Source: Candidatus Methylobacter oryzae (GTDB taxonomy: Bacteria; Pseudomonadota; Gammaproteobacteria; Methylococcales; Methylomonadaceae). Taken from it: DNA of 44,025 nt. Shown here one piece after another: positions 16,301 to 26,020 of the stretch; position 1 is the stretch's first letter; each line of letters starts with the position of its first letter. The notes under the pieces are model-generated. The model made no database searches. It was given only the letters and a program-made list of their open reading frames with translations, and was not told the origin of the DNA. Location of the stretch: positions 1 to 44,025 of the forward strand of contig CAMAUL010000021.1 in assembly GCA_945861405.1 (NCBI GenBank), in the 5' to 3' direction. The translations under genes were made by a program, and so were the position numbers.

Positions 16301-17662
16301 ATGTTTGATAATTTAACCGATAGATTAGGTAGTACACTTAAGAAAATTAAGGGTCAGGGGCGCTTGACTGAAAGCAACATCCAGGACACCCTGCGCGAAG
16401 TGCGCATGGCTTTGCTTGAGGCTGATGTTGCGTTGCCGGTGGTTACGGACTTTATTGAGCGGATCAAAACAGGCGCGTTAGGCCAGGAAGTTCAGTCCAG
16501 TCTTTCGCCCGGCCAATCGCTGATTAAGCTGGTTCAAGCTGAACTGGTCACGGTGATGGGCGAGGCCAACGAAAAGCTGAATCTTAATGCGGTTCCGCCT
16601 GCGATTATTTTAATGGCGGGTTTGCAGGGCGCGGGTAAAACGACGACGGTGGCAAAACTAGGTCGCTGGCTAAAAGAAAATCAAAAGAAAAAAGTCGGTG
16701 TGGTCAGTGCGGACGTATATCGGCCTGCGGCTATCAAGCAGTTGCAGATGCTGGCAAATGAGCTTTCTTTAGACTTTTTTGACAGTGATGTATCGCAAAA
16801 ACCGGTCGATATTGCTAAAAACGCCATTGAAGCGGCCAAGAAAAAATTTCTGGACGTCATTATTATCGATACTGCAGGTCGTCTGCATATCGATGACGAG
16901 ATGATGGGCGAGATTAAGGAATTGCATGCGGCAATTAATCCTGTCGAAACCTTGTTTGTTGTTGACAGTATGACCGGGCAGGATGCTGCTATCACTGCAA
17001 AAGCCTTTAATGATGCGTTGCCGTTGACCGGGATTATCCTGACCAAAGCGGATGGCGATGCACGGGGCGGGGCGGCGTTGTCGATCCGGCATATTACCGG
17101 CAAACCGATTAAGTTTATCGGCATGGGCGAAAAAACCGATGCGTTGGAGCCCTTCTATCCTGATCGTATCGCGTCCCGTATTTTGGGTATGGGCGATGTG
17201 TTGGGTCTGATTGAAGAGATCGAGCAGAAAGTTGATAAGGAAAAGGCCGAGAAACTGGTCAAAAAGCTGCAAAAGGGTAAGTCATTCGATCTGGAAGATT
17301 TTCGTGAGCAGTTGCAGCAAATGCTGGATATGGGCGGAGTCGGCTCAATGCTGGATAAATTGCCGGGCATGAACAGCGTTCCTCAGGAAATGAAAGACAA
17401 GGTTAATGACAAGGAGTTATCCCGCCAGATTGGGGTGATTAATTCGATGACCATGAAAGAAAGGCGTTATCCCGATTTGATTAAAGGCGGCAGGAAAAAG
17501 CGTATTGCCGACGGCTGCGGCCAGCAGTTATCGGATGTCAATCGCATCCTGAAGCAGTTTATGATGATGCAGAAAATGATGAAGCGCTTCAAAGCAGGCA
17601 ATATGACTAACATGATGCGGGGCATAAAAAATAATGTGCGCGGCATGGGTATGAGAAGATAA
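16301..17662 (+). CDS. ffh: Signal recognition particle protein Ffh
   Basis: I choose the ATG at 16301 (MFDNLTDRLG), which matches the family N-terminus; an upstream GTG in frame is less likely. The 453 residues contain the N domain, the GTPase domain with P-loop GLQGAGKTT (107-115), DTAGRL and TKADGDARGG, and a Met-rich M domain ending MMRGIKNNVRGMGMRR that binds signal peptides and 4.5S RNA. It targets nascent membrane proteins to FtsY at the inner membrane. It leads the block rpsP-rimM-trmD-rplS. Confidence 0.97.
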   Translation: MFDNLTDRLGSTLKKIKGQGRLTESNIQDTLREVRMALLEADVALPVVTDFIERIKTGALGQEVQSSLSPGQSLIKLVQAELVTVMGEANEKLNLNAVPPAIILMAGLQGAGKTTTVAKLGRWLKENQKKKVGVVSADVYRPAAIKQLQMLANELSLDFFDSDVSQKPVDIAKNAIEAAKKKFLDVIIIDTAGRLHIDDEMMGEIKELHAAINPVETLFVVDSMTGQDAAITAKAFNDALPLTGIILTKADGDARGGAALSIRHITGKPIKFIGMGEKTDALEPFYPDRIASRILGMGDVLGLIEEIEQKVDKEKAEKLVKKLQKGKSFDLEDFREQLQQMLDMGGVGSMLDKLPGMNSVPQEMKDKVNDKELSRQIGVINSMTMKERRYPDLIKGGRKKRIADGCGQQLSDVNRILKQFMMMQKMMKRFKAGNMTNMMRGIKNNVRGMGMRR

Positions 17663-17775
17663 TTTGTAGTGTTAATGACCGCTTGGTTGATGGATTGTGC
17701 GATGTTCTTTACTTGTATGGAAAATCGCGTAAAATAGGCCGATTAATAATGACTAAAATTTTTTGAGGAACTTAG

Positions 17776-18027
17776 ATGGTAACCATTCGTCTTTCCAGAG
17801 GTGGCGCGAAAAATCGTCCTTTCTATCACGTTGTTGTAACCGACAGCAGAAGCGGTCGCGACGGTCGTTATATTGAGCGGGTTGGTTTTTTTAATCCTTT
17901 GGCGCGTGGCAATGAAGAAAAATTGCGTTTAGACAGCGAGCGCGTTGAGTATTGGAAATCCAATGGCGCACAGCCCTCCGAGCGCGTTGCGAAGTTGATT
18001 AAAGACGCACAAAAAGCGGCGGCATAA
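17776..18027 (+). CDS. rpsP: 30S ribosomal protein bS16
   Basis: The 83-residue protein starts [20 protein letters not shown] and carries [20 protein letters not shown], the bS16 signature. It is an assembly protein for the 30S body. GAGGAAC precedes the ATG. It is first of the classical rpsP-rimM-trmD-rplS operon, 113 bp after ffh. Confidence 0.98.
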   Translation: MVTIRLSRGGAKNRPFYHVVVTDSRSGRDGRYIERVGFFNPLARGNEEKLRLDSERVEYWKSNGAQPSERVAKLIKDAQKAAA

Positions 18028-18034
18028 TTTTAAG

Positions 18035-18538
18035 TTGTCAGAGCAGCATATCAATGTCGGAAAAATTTCCGGCGTTTTTGGTGTAAAAGGATGGGTTAAG
18101 GTATTTTCCTTCACTGATCCGAGGGAAAATATTTTAACCTATTCCCCTTGGTTGCTGAAAAAAGGCGACCTGACAAAAACCGTTGATGTTGTTGACGGAC
18201 AGCTACAGGGCAAGACGATAGTCGCCCAGCTGGCCGATATTGATGATAGGGATCAGGCGGCAAGTTTGATGGGTTGGGAAATTTATATTACCCAAGATCA
18301 GCTGCCAAGACCCGCAAAAGACGAATATTACTGGTCGGAGCTGATCGGGTTGCAGGTTGAGACCATTGATGGCGTTCAGTTAGGCATGGTTGACAGCCTG
18401 TTGGAAACAGGCGCTAACGATGTGATCATCGTTCAGGGAGAACGGGAACGGGTTATTCCGTTTTTACAGGGACGGACGATAATTAAGGTTGATCTTGATG
18501 TAGGCAAGGTTATTGTCGATTGGGATCCCGATTTTTAA
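18035..18538 (+). CDS. rimM: Ribosome maturation factor RimM
   Basis: The 167-residue protein has the RimM N-domain ([20 protein letters not shown]) and a PRC-barrel ([45 protein letters not shown]). It helps 30S head assembly by binding uS19. The only suitable start is TTG at 18035, seven bases after the rpsP stop; no in-frame ATG precedes the conserved part. The TTG may lower its expression relative to the ribosomal proteins around it. Confidence 0.95.
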   Translation: MSEQHINVGKISGVFGVKGWVKVFSFTDPRENILTYSPWLLKKGDLTKTVDVVDGQLQGKTIVAQLADIDDRDQAASLMGWEIYITQDQLPRPAKDEYYWSELIGLQVETIDGVQLGMVDSLLETGANDVIIVQGERERVIPFLQGRTIIKVDLDVGKVIVDWDPDF

Positions 18539-19281
18539 TGATTATGCGTTTTGACGTTGTAACATTATTTCCGGACATGGTGGAAGCGGCTGCGGGTTAC
18601 GGCGTAACCGGCAGGGCAATCGAACGCAACATCGTCAGTTTGTCGGTATGGAATCCTCGGGATTATACCCACGACAGACACAAAACTGTCGATGATCGCC
18701 CATACGGCGGCGGCCCTGGTATGGTCATGAAGTATCAGCCCTTGCATGATGCGGTTAATGACGCAAAACAGGCAGGTGCAAAGGCAGCCAAAGTGGTTTA
18801 TTTAAGTCCGCAAGGCAAGCCGATTACCCAGGCTTTGTTGTCGGCGGCTAGTGAAGTTGAGCAATTGATTTTAGTTGCGGGGCGTTACGAAGGTATTGAT
18901 GAGCGTTTTGTCGAGCTGGATTGCGATGACGAGTGGTCTATCGGCGACTATGTTATCAGCGGCGGTGAACTCGCGGCATTGGTGGTTATCGATGCGGTGA
19001 CACGACTATTGCCGGGGGTACTCGGTGATGAAGATTCAGCTCAGCAGGACTCGCACAGCGATGGTTTGTTGGATTGTCCGCATTATACCCGGCCTGAACA
19101 GTTTGAAGAACATTCGGTGCCGGAAGTTTTATTAGGCGGCAACCATGCGGATATAGACCGCTGGCGAATGAAGCAGGCTTTGGGGCGGACTTGGCAGAGA
19201 CGGCCGGACTTGCTAAAAAAAAAGATTTTGAGTGCAGAGCAGGAAAAGCTGCTTAAAGAATTTATTGTAGAATTAGTTTAA
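18538..19281 (+). CDS. trmD: tRNA (guanine37-N1)-methyltransferase TrmD
   Basis: The ATG at 18538 overlaps the rimM stop (TAATG); a second ATG six bases on is also possible. The protein of about 247 residues shows [13 protein letters not shown], the [13 protein letters not shown] loop, and the trefoil-knot segment [13 protein letters not shown] followed by [15 protein letters not shown]-like residues. TrmD methylates G37 next to the anticodon and prevents +1 frameshifting. It is essential in most bacteria and sits in its normal operon position. Confidence 0.97.
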   Translation: MIMRFDVVTLFPDMVEAAAGYGVTGRAIERNIVSLSVWNPRDYTHDRHKTVDDRPYGGGPGMVMKYQPLHDAVNDAKQAGAKAAKVVYLSPQGKPITQALLSAASEVEQLILVAGRYEGIDERFVELDCDDEWSIGDYVISGGELAALVVIDAVTRLLPGVLGDEDSAQQDSHSDGLLDCPHYTRPEQFEEHSVPEVLLGGNHADIDRWRMKQALGRTWQRRPDLLKKKILSAEQEKLLKEFIVELV

Positions 19282-19295
19282 ATTTAAGGTGCGGT

Positions 19296-19637
19296 ATGAG
19301 CAATATTATTGATGAATTGGAAGCGGAACAACTGAAACAGATCCCTGACTTTGGTCCGGGCGACACGGTTGTTGTGCAAGTTAAAGTAAAAGAAGGCGAG
19401 CGTGAAAGAATTCAGGCTTTTGAAGGTATCGTAATTGCTAAACGTAATCGCGGCTTAAACTCGGCTTTCACAGTAAGAAAAATTTCTCACGGTACCGGCG
19501 TTGAGCGTGTATTTCAAACGCACAGCCCTATCATCAGCGAGATCAATGTTAAGCGTCGCGGCGATGTCCGTCGTGCCAAGTTGTATTACTTGCGTGACCT
19601 GACCGGTAAAGCGGCCCGTATTAAAGAAAAACTTTAA
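19296..19637 (+). CDS. rplS: 50S ribosomal protein bL19
   Basis: The 113-residue protein has the bL19 core [40 protein letters not shown] and [20 protein letters not shown]. It lies at the subunit interface. It is the last gene of the rpsP operon and is followed by a strong terminator. Beyond that lies the unusual minus-strand cluster. Confidence 0.98.
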   Translation: MSNIIDELEAEQLKQIPDFGPGDTVVVQVKVKEGERERIQAFEGIVIAKRNRGLNSAFTVRKISHGTGVERVFQTHSPIISEINVKRRGDVRRAKLYYLRDLTGKAARIKEKL

Positions 19638-19656
19638 TCAAGCCCGGTTCATTGGA

Positions 19657-19687
19657 TAAAAAAGGCAGCTTTGAGCTGCCTTTTTTA
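19657..19687. terminator. Terminator of the rplS operon
   Basis: AAAAAGGCAGCT and AGCTGCCTTTTTT form a long stem with a 3-base loop and A and T flanks. It works for the rplS transcript and possibly for the cluster arriving from the other side. Confidence 0.92.
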
Positions 19688-19863
19688 TGGTTAATTGTTT
19701 AGCTTAGTTGGAAGCGACCCAACCCAACCACCTAGGCCGTTGCACCAAAGTCAGGTATCCTCTCTTTTTTAGTGAAAATTTGTAATGAAATGTATGCACA
19801 ATGGCGGCGGCATGTGGAAGCTTTATTTGGTGGAAGATTAACAGACATTTAAGTTGAATATTT

Positions 19864-20967
19864 TTAAATGAAATTAATGTGTTGTACGTCCTGCTTAACC
19901 AATCTGTTAAGGTAACGGTTAACCTCGTCCATCCGACAGTTAAGGCGACATTCGCGAATATCGAGTTCTTCGCGTACATAGCGAAAATTTTTGCGACGGG
20001 ACTCACCTTCCCAAATATCGCGAAAGGACGATGCATTGATATTGCCGTAGTCGAAACGCGGATCAAGCAGATAGGCACTACATCCATACACCGCCCCTGT
20101 AGACATGACATAGGCCCAAAAAGCAGGTGTGGCGTGGCATTGGCTATAGCGATGCGCATCGCCTTCATCGTGTTTCTTCATGGTGTTTTCACGGTAGATC
20201 ACGCTGAACTGTTCGGTATTTAGGGCTGCCAATTGTAAACCTAGTTCGGCATAACCTTGATAATTGATCTTCTGGTAGCGTTGGGTTTCGCTGAAAGTGT
20301 GTTGTGAGTAAGGCTTGATCACCAGATAGTCCAAACCAATTTCGTCGCGGCAAAGTCGGGCAAGCGTCTCAACTTCGGCGGCATTTTCAGGCAGTAGCAA
20401 TATTTGGGCGCCGAGTACACAGGAATAGCCACCATGGCGACGAGCTTCCACCATACGTTTGAGGTTGGCAAGGACACGGTCGAATTCTCGTGCCTTGGTT
20501 TGATGGATGCGGGCGTAGGTTTCTGCGCTACCGGCATTTACCGATGCCTTGATCCAGGACATTAAGGGCAGGGCGCGTTCAACAAATGCGTCGGATAAAA
20601 TAGACGCATTAGTGGTCATGGCGGTATTGATGCCAGCCGCTGCTGCTGTCATTACCATACGATCAATCTCTGGATGCAGCATAGGTTCGCCTTCTCCGGC
20701 AAACATGACGCTTTTTACACCGTGTTGCCCCATCTCTGCCAGAGTGCGCTCGATAACTTCCAGCGCCAGACGAACAGGCTTGTAACCAATGTAATCAACG
20801 GCGCAAAAGGTGCATCGGTGATTACAGGCACCTACTGGAGATATTTCCACATAAAGCGGGTATATCTTTTTCATCTTGTCCCAGTCATCGGCGGCATCAA
20901 GAAATTGAGCTACCCGTTGGGGGTGATAAATGAGTTTGTGACTGTCAATGGCGTAGCGGTCAGACAT
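19864..20967 (-). CDS. Radical SAM/SPASM enzyme (cluster gene, distal end)
   Basis: The 367-residue protein has the radical SAM cluster motif C48-x3-C52-x2-C55 (ACNHRCTFC), a GEGEP SAM-binding motif (about 92-96) and a C-terminal SPASM/twitch-like region with cysteines (YGCSAYLLD; ECRLNCRMDEVNRY) for an extra Fe-S centre. SPASM enzymes modify peptides, proteins or small metabolites by hydrogen abstraction. It is related to the protein at 27385-28791 along its length, and both end in HINFI. It is the last gene of the minus-strand cluster, 15 bp after the E1-beta gene. The substrate is unknown. Confidence 0.85.
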   Translation of the reverse strand: MSDRYAIDSHKLIYHPQRVAQFLDAADDWDKMKKIYPLYVEISPVGACNHRCTFCAVDYIGYKPVRLALEVIERTLAEMGQHGVKSVMFAGEGEPMLHPEIDRMVMTAAAAGINTAMTTNASILSDAFVERALPLMSWIKASVNAGSAETYARIHQTKAREFDRVLANLKRMVEARRHGGYSCVLGAQILLLPENAAEVETLARLCRDEIGLDYLVIKPYSQHTFSETQRYQKINYQGYAELGLQLAALNTEQFSVIYRENTMKKHDEGDAHRYSQCHATPAFWAYVMSTGAVYGCSAYLLDPRFDYGNINASSFRDIWEGESRRKNFRYVREELDIRECRLNCRMDEVNRYLNRLVKQDVQHINFI

Positions 20968-20981
20968 GGTATTTATAGTCC

Positions 20982-22055
20982 TTAAAAGGGGCCGCAGAAT
21001 TCCCGCTGAGGAACATCGTGTGGTGTGGAGCGGTGCAGTCGATTGACAAGTTCAATATCAGCTACAGCGACATTGAGGTGAGACACTATGGCGCGGGCGA
21101 GATGAAGCGCATCAGGATAGTAGTCTTTGCTTAGGTGGTGTGAGGTCGGCGCAGGTAAATCCGGCAACGCTATACGTAGCGGCGGTTGACGCAGTGAGTT
21201 GAATGCAGCCTCGGCAACGGCTGCGACCACTTCGCCAGCGATGCCGCCGGTCTTCCAAGCTGTGTCGGCGACAATCAGCACACCGGTGCGTTGGACTGAT
21301 TCAATAATGGTCGTCATATCAAGAGGTCGCACCGCCCGTGCGTCGATCACTTCAAGGTCGATACCCAAATCGACCAGTGCCTTGGCGACCAGTAGAGTTT
21401 CAATCACCATGAAGGAAAATGCGACCACTGTGGCATCCTTGCCGGGACGACGCAGCATCGCTTTATTAAGGGCTACGGTATAGGGTAAGGTTGGCACCTC
21501 GTCGGTAATGCCGTGCAGCCAGCGGTGTTCAATGAAGATCACCGGGTTGTCATCACGGATTGCTGCTAGCAGCATCCCTTTGGCATCGTATCCGCTTGAT
21601 GGCATTACGACCTTAAGTCCCGGCACATGGGCAAACAAAGCTTGCAAACTTTGCGCGTGTTGAGGTCCTTGCCCCCAACCCCGGCCAACGATAACTCTGA
21701 TCACTAAGGGTACGTTGACTTGGCCTGCGAACATGTAGCGCCACTTGGCGGCGTTGTTTATCAGTTGATCCATGCACAGCAGGGTAAAGTCGATACGTTG
21801 GTGTACCATTACCGGGCGTAGGCCGGAGATGGCCGCGCCGATACAAATGCCGGTCATGCCATTTTCGGCAAGTGGCATGTCGAACACCCGTGCTGTACCG
21901 AAACGCTCTTGTAGTCCAGAGGTCGTACCGAAAACCCCCTTGGGATCGGGGACGCCCTCGCCGATGAGGATGACACGCTCATCTTCGTCCATAGCTTGCT
22001 CTAGCGCTTCACGAATCGCTTCGGCTTGTGTGATCTGACGGGTTGTTTCAAGCAT
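20982..22055 (-). CDS. Thiamine-diphosphate enzyme, E1 beta-like subunit
   Basis: I start it at 22055 (MLETTRQITQAEAIREALEQ), eight bases inside the end of the alpha gene; longer starts add residues foreign to the family. The 357 residues match E1-beta of pyruvate/branched-chain dehydrogenases: LIGEGVPDPKGVFGTTSGL, FDMPLAENGMTGICIGAA, EHRWLHG, and the transketolase C-domain with EVIDARAVRPLDM. The tail PAPTSHHLSKDYYP is also family-like. Beta subunits complete the ThDP site with alpha. No E2 or E3 gene is present, so it may act alone as a 2-oxoacid decarboxylase or carboligase. Confidence 0.88.
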   Translation of the reverse strand: MLETTRQITQAEAIREALEQAMDEDERVILIGEGVPDPKGVFGTTSGLQERFGTARVFDMPLAENGMTGICIGAAISGLRPVMVHQRIDFTLLCMDQLINNAAKWRYMFAGQVNVPLVIRVIVGRGWGQGPQHAQSLQALFAHVPGLKVVMPSSGYDAKGMLLAAIRDDNPVIFIEHRWLHGITDEVPTLPYTVALNKAMLRRPGKDATVVAFSFMVIETLLVAKALVDLGIDLEVIDARAVRPLDMTTIIESVQRTGVLIVADTAWKTGGIAGEVVAAVAEAAFNSLRQPPLRIALPDLPAPTSHHLSKDYYPDALHLARAIVSHLNVAVADIELVNRLHRSTPHDVPQREFCGPF

Positions 22056-23019
22056 ACAAATACCCGGGCAAATCTGCTTGCTGTGGAATACTGCCAGCCA
22101 GTGCCGCTGTAAAGGCATCATTAATTTCTTTGCTAATTTCCTGTTCGGAATGGGTGATAAAATCTTGGCCTTCAGGTCTGGCGTTAAGTAGGGTTGCCAG
22201 TTGGTTTATCGGGCAGAAGGCCTGCCATTTAGCCACTTCTGCTGCCGGTCGGTAGCCTAGGTCATCGTCATTATTCGGGCCACAATGTTCTCTCCAGCGA
22301 TAGGTGGCGCATTCAAGAAAGACTGGCTGATTTCCGCTGCGTAAGTCAGCAACTGCACGACTGGCGACATCGTATACAGCAAGCGCATCGTTACCGTCGG
22401 CAAGCATAACGTTGCATCCACATGCTGCGGCCACCCCATGAATTGGACGCTCCGGTTGGCGCGTGGATAATCGCGTGTAGCAAGCATAAAGGTTGTTTTC
22501 GCAGACAAAAAGCACGGGAAGCCGATGGAGTACGGCAAAGTTAATGGACTCATACACCACTCCTTCTTCAAAGGTTCCATCGCCTAGAAATACCGTAATG
22601 ACTTTATTTTCGCCGCGCAATCTTGCGGCCCAAGCCGCGCCGACTGCCAAAGGTACCGTTGCGCCGACGATGGGTACCGCGCCTAGAAATCCAGCCGCTA
22701 AATCTATCATGTGCATTGATCCGCCGATGCCTTTGCAGCAGCCCTCAGCCTTGCCGTAAATTTCTGCCAGCATAGCGGTTAGGTCGCCGCCCTTGGCGAG
22801 GTAGTGGGCATGAGCTCGATGGCCGCTAAAAACGCCATCCTGTTGGGTCAGTGCCGCACACACGCCTGCGGCTATGGCCTCTTGGCCTATAGACAGGTGT
22901 ACCGGACAGCGCATTTCTTGCGCTGCATAGCGTTCGGCAATAGATTCTTCGACACGGCGGATGCGCAGCATGACGCGATAGAGTGACTTAATGCGGCTAG
23001 TGGAAAGAGCTTTATTCAT
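22048..23019 (-). CDS. Thiamine-diphosphate enzyme, E1 alpha-like subunit
   Basis: The start at 23019 (MNKALSTSRI) has AAGG upstream. The 323-residue protein carries the ThDP-binding motif GDG (146-148) to ENN (174-176), the SIGQEAIAAGV segment and the GHRAHAHYLAKG and GIGGSMHM loops of E1-alpha. It would bind ThDP-Mg and decarboxylate a 2-oxoacid together with the beta subunit, whose gene overlaps it by 8 bp. In a cluster with glycosyltransferases and radical SAM enzymes it more likely makes a sugar or acyl building block than feeds a dehydrogenase complex. Confidence 0.88.
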   Translation of the reverse strand: MNKALSTSRIKSLYRVMLRIRRVEESIAERYAAQEMRCPVHLSIGQEAIAAGVCAALTQQDGVFSGHRAHAHYLAKGGDLTAMLAEIYGKAEGCCKGIGGSMHMIDLAAGFLGAVPIVGATVPLAVGAAWAARLRGENKVITVFLGDGTFEEGVVYESINFAVLHRLPVLFVCENNLYACYTRLSTRQPERPIHGVAAACGCNVMLADGNDALAVYDVASRAVADLRSGNQPVFLECATYRWREHCGPNNDDDLGYRPAAEVAKWQAFCPINQLATLLNARPEGQDFITHSEQEISKEINDAFTAALAGSIPQQADLPGYLYA

Positions 23020-23023
23020 AGCA

Positions 23024-24013
23024 CTATACCTTCGCAGCAGGAGCAATGGTTGGTTCAGTCAGGAGATTGACGATGGATTTGTGAATGTTTTCCACTGAAA
23101 TGTGAGTTATGCAGGGCTCTGATTTTGGGCAGAACGATTCCATGCACGGTATGCAATCCCAGTCGAGCGGAGGCATAATTTTAATTAAATGCTTGCCCTC
23201 AACTTCGGTAGCGATGGTCGGTCCGAAAAGAGCCACCACGGGCTTGCCTAGTGCAAGGGCAATGTGCAGGCCGAGCGAGTCATTGGTGACTAGAACGCGG
23301 CAGCTGGCAATCCATTCGATATAGTTATTGATGTCGTTATCGCCTTGTTGCCAGCAAATTGAATAGTGTGCTGCTAGCTTGTCATGAAGGCTCTTCCAGT
23401 GTGCTTCAGGCCAGCGCTTAAGTGGGAATTTTTTTCCTATAAGATGGTTCAGTCCTACGTCGTAGAGGATTTCTGGCTGGGGATGGTAACCAAGTAAATA
23501 TGGTTGCCCGGTATATTTGTGGCCCAGCATCTCGTAGAGAATGTCAGACCAGGATTTTTCTTTTTTGCGTTTAGCTGCGGAATCGGTGGTAAAACTCAGG
23601 GCTTCGTCGGAATGATCGTAGGCAACTGCCGAATGCCTTTGCGGGTCGAGCCGGAAGCCATAGCGTCGCCACGCTGGGATGCGATCAGACACTGCGCAAA
23701 TTCCAGGTTCCTTCTCAAAATTAACAACGATGTCGAACCACTCGGAGAGTAATAGATGCGGAGTAAATGGGTTTACTGTTAGCAGTCGATGAATATGGGG
23801 ATTTCCCTTAAGCAAGGGGAGGCCTTTTTTGTCTACCAGCCAAGTAACGTGGTACTGATCCGATGGAAATAAATGCAGGATCACGGTAGTTCGCAGGATG
23901 TCACCAAGGCTGACAACGCCGCTATCATCTGGATCCAGCGTTTCGCTGTAACCGGCTTTTATTATTAGAATGCGCTTGATGTTACCATCCGTAGCTGGAT
24001 TAGTCGTATACAT
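23024..24013 (-). CDS. Glycosyltransferase family 9 (heptosyltransferase-like)
   Basis: The 329-residue protein starts its Rossmann fold with RILIIKAGYSETL and has the GT9 C-domain signature LVTNDSLGLHIALALGKPVV followed by ALFGPT. Near the end a Cys cluster (CIPCMESFCPKSEPC) matches that seen in many heptosyltransferase-like proteins. GT9 enzymes use ADP-heptose or related donors for lipopolysaccharide cores, and some glycosylate proteins. It sits 4 bp before the E1-alpha gene and 10 bp after a radical SAM gene, so it belongs to the same transcript. Donor and acceptor are unknown. Confidence 0.85.
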   Translation of the reverse strand: MYTTNPATDGNIKRILIIKAGYSETLDPDDSGVVSLGDILRTTVILHLFPSDQYHVTWLVDKKGLPLLKGNPHIHRLLTVNPFTPHLLLSEWFDIVVNFEKEPGICAVSDRIPAWRRYGFRLDPQRHSAVAYDHSDEALSFTTDSAAKRKKEKSWSDILYEMLGHKYTGQPYLLGYHPQPEILYDVGLNHLIGKKFPLKRWPEAHWKSLHDKLAAHYSICWQQGDNDINNYIEWIASCRVLVTNDSLGLHIALALGKPVVALFGPTIATEVEGKHLIKIMPPLDWDCIPCMESFCPKSEPCITHISVENIHKSIVNLLTEPTIAPAAKV

Positions 24014-24023
24014 GATTTTTTGT

Positions 24024-25172
24024 CTAAAGAGGTGGGGTGAAGAATTTTTGCGAATAATCCAGATTTTCGACCTTATCGTAAAGGCTGGCTGGCATTTGGA
24101 TATTGCGAATCATGACTGAGGTATGCGCGATGCCTTGGTCGTAATAACTCTGGAAGCGGTCATTCTTGACCTTGGTGTCACAGCCGATACAGCGGCCGTA
24201 ATGTCGGCAGGATCGAAAAACTTCCAGGTCAGCCATGGTGAAGTCGGGATCTAGCATATGCCCGATTGGAGCCAAGTCGTGGATTGCAAAAATTCTTGCT
24301 CTGTTTTCAGAATATCGGAAACCTTGAGCCTCCAGTTCCTCGAACTCCCTTACCGGGCCACCTGCGATCCAGCTTTGGTAAAGATAGAAATGGCAACCCC
24401 AGACAAATCCGAGGGGATCCAGTAATAGCTCAGTCGTTCGGCATTCGCAGCTCAGGGTGTTGAGGTGGATGTTGCGGGCAATCAGATCTGTTGAGAACGG
24501 ATAGAGGTAATGGCCGTGAAGTTTGCCTTCATGAATACCCAGAAACTCCTTGCTTTCAAAAGGCACCCGCCCGGTATAAGTCGATTCCATTTCAGCAGTC
24601 ATTTTGTTTTGGGGATGAGCTACCATGTAAATGCCGACATCACTCTCCGCCTTGGACGGAGACACGCGGAAGCCATAATCAGATAGCGCTTCACAGCGGT
24701 TTATCAGTTCTGCGAACCCCTGTCCGCGCCAAACACGATTCATCTCTTCGGCATGATAGCTGACTCGAATCGAAGGGTAGGGGGCATCCCGCTGGAGCTT
24801 GCGTTGTTGACCATTCAGGTTGTTGGCAAACGTTTTGGGCTTCAAAGCAAAATTTGTGAGCAGGTCGAAGTAGTGGGGAGTTTCAGATAAAATCATGCCC
24901 AACCCCTTGCCGCTCCAGTAGAGCATCGGTTCACCGCCTTGCAAGGTTATTGGCAAGTCTTCGCGGTATGGGATCCGGTTCAAAGCTTGCGACCATTCAG
25001 CGGGCGTCAGGCATTTGCGCAGAGATTTGGCCTGAATCGGGAATAACATTTCTCGCTGCCCAGTTTGCTGGGGATCGTTGATGCAGTAACTACAGCTTAA
25101 GTTGCACTCGAGGGTGAGGAACACTCCAATATAGTTTAGGGTATTAGGCAACTGAAGGGACGGCAAAACCAT
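24024..25172 (-). CDS. Radical SAM enzyme with extra C-terminal cysteines
   Basis: I choose 25172 (MVLPSLQLPN), with AAGGTAG eight bases upstream, over a longer frame to 25223. The 382-residue protein has the radical SAM motif C23-x3-C27-x2-C30 (CNLSCSYC) and LQGGEP as SAM-binding loop. Cysteines in the second half (LSCECRTTEL; FVWGCHFYL; CRHYGRCIGCD) suggest at least one auxiliary Fe-S cluster. It is only distantly like the two SPASM paralogues of the cluster. Its role cannot be told from sequence alone. Confidence 0.82.
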   Translation of the reverse strand: MVLPSLQLPNTLNYIGVFLTLECNLSCSYCINDPQQTGQREMLFPIQAKSLRKCLTPAEWSQALNRIPYREDLPITLQGGEPMLYWSGKGLGMILSETPHYFDLLTNFALKPKTFANNLNGQQRKLQRDAPYPSIRVSYHAEEMNRVWRGQGFAELINRCEALSDYGFRVSPSKAESDVGIYMVAHPQNKMTAEMESTYTGRVPFESKEFLGIHEGKLHGHYLYPFSTDLIARNIHLNTLSCECRTTELLLDPLGFVWGCHFYLYQSWIAGGPVREFEELEAQGFRYSENRARIFAIHDLAPIGHMLDPDFTMADLEVFRSCRHYGRCIGCDTKVKNDRFQSYYDQGIAHTSVMIRNIQMPASLYDKVENLDYSQKFFTPPL

Positions 25173-25252
25173 GAGAATAACTACCTTAAAATTAAATTGC
25201 GTGGTTTGGTTCAAACTGTCCATTGACGGAAGTGATATCGATTTTTCATCAG

Positions 25253-26008
25253 TTACATCCTTTCGCCAACGATCAATATTTCATTAGTAGGAACAAGTAT
25301 GTCCTCATTGATGTTGATACTTATTGTCTCCTTGATTTTTGTTGGCACTCTGCCACGATCAAGCACTCTGTCAAGGTAGAATTTCGGGTTCTGAATCATG
25401 AAATAGTCGGAAATTTCCAATACTTTGAAACCATTATTTTCCAGCAACTCCCTGACAGATTGTCTGCTCCACCACGTTAAATGTACGGGGTACCTATACC
25501 TGTATGGAATGCCTGTTTCGGTTCCTACCGTGGTCATTACCAGTTTTCCGCCTTTTTCCATAAGTTGGGATAAGTCATGGATGATTTTTATGGGGCAGGG
25601 CAAATGTTCCAGTACGCCCCATAAGGTTATAAAATCAAATTTTGAATTTAACGGCGCTCCAAGTTCATTCTGCGGATAGTCATAACCGAACCAATTGTCG
25701 AAACCATCCTCCATGACAAATAAGTTATCGCCGCAGCCAAAATCCAGCAGTCGCTGTTCTTTGCTTAAACCATAGCGGCTTAAATATTCAATATTCTTGC
25801 GATTATTTTTCCTGACTGTGTCGCGAATCATCTCCCGGTCATACTCTGTGTAATAGACATAGTCGCTGTAAAGCTTTTCCAGTACTGCGTCACTGGGCAT
25901 GGGGGTTGCAAACTCCAGATTGCATAGCTTGCATTTGCAAATTGAGGCGTTATCGACCTTGAAGATCGGGAAGCTATCGTTGCCACATACAATACATTTT
26001 ACTGTCAT
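25253..26008 (-). CDS. SAM-dependent methyltransferase with N-terminal zinc ribbon
   Basis: The start at 26008 has AAGGAG eight bases upstream. The 251-residue protein opens with cysteines C5-x2-C8 and C24/C26-x2-C29, a zinc-ribbon as in sugar C-methyltransferases and related enzymes, then a class I methyltransferase core with motif I LLDFGCGDN and LWGVLEHLP. Proteins of this build methylate sugars, lipids or small molecules. It starts 12 bp after the cobalamin-type radical SAM gene. O- versus C-methylation cannot be decided. Confidence 0.82.
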   Translation of the reverse strand: MTVKCIVCGNDSFPIFKVDNASICKCKLCNLEFATPMPSDAVLEKLYSDYVYYTEYDREMIRDTVRKNNRKNIEYLSRYGLSKEQRLLDFGCGDNLFVMEDGFDNWFGYDYPQNELGAPLNSKFDFITLWGVLEHLPCPIKIIHDLSQLMEKGGKLVMTTVGTETGIPYRYRYPVHLTWWSRQSVRELLENNGFKVLEISDYFMIQNPKFYLDRVLDRGRVPTKIKETISININEDILVPTNEILIVGERM

Positions 26009-26020
26009 AACCACGGCTCC

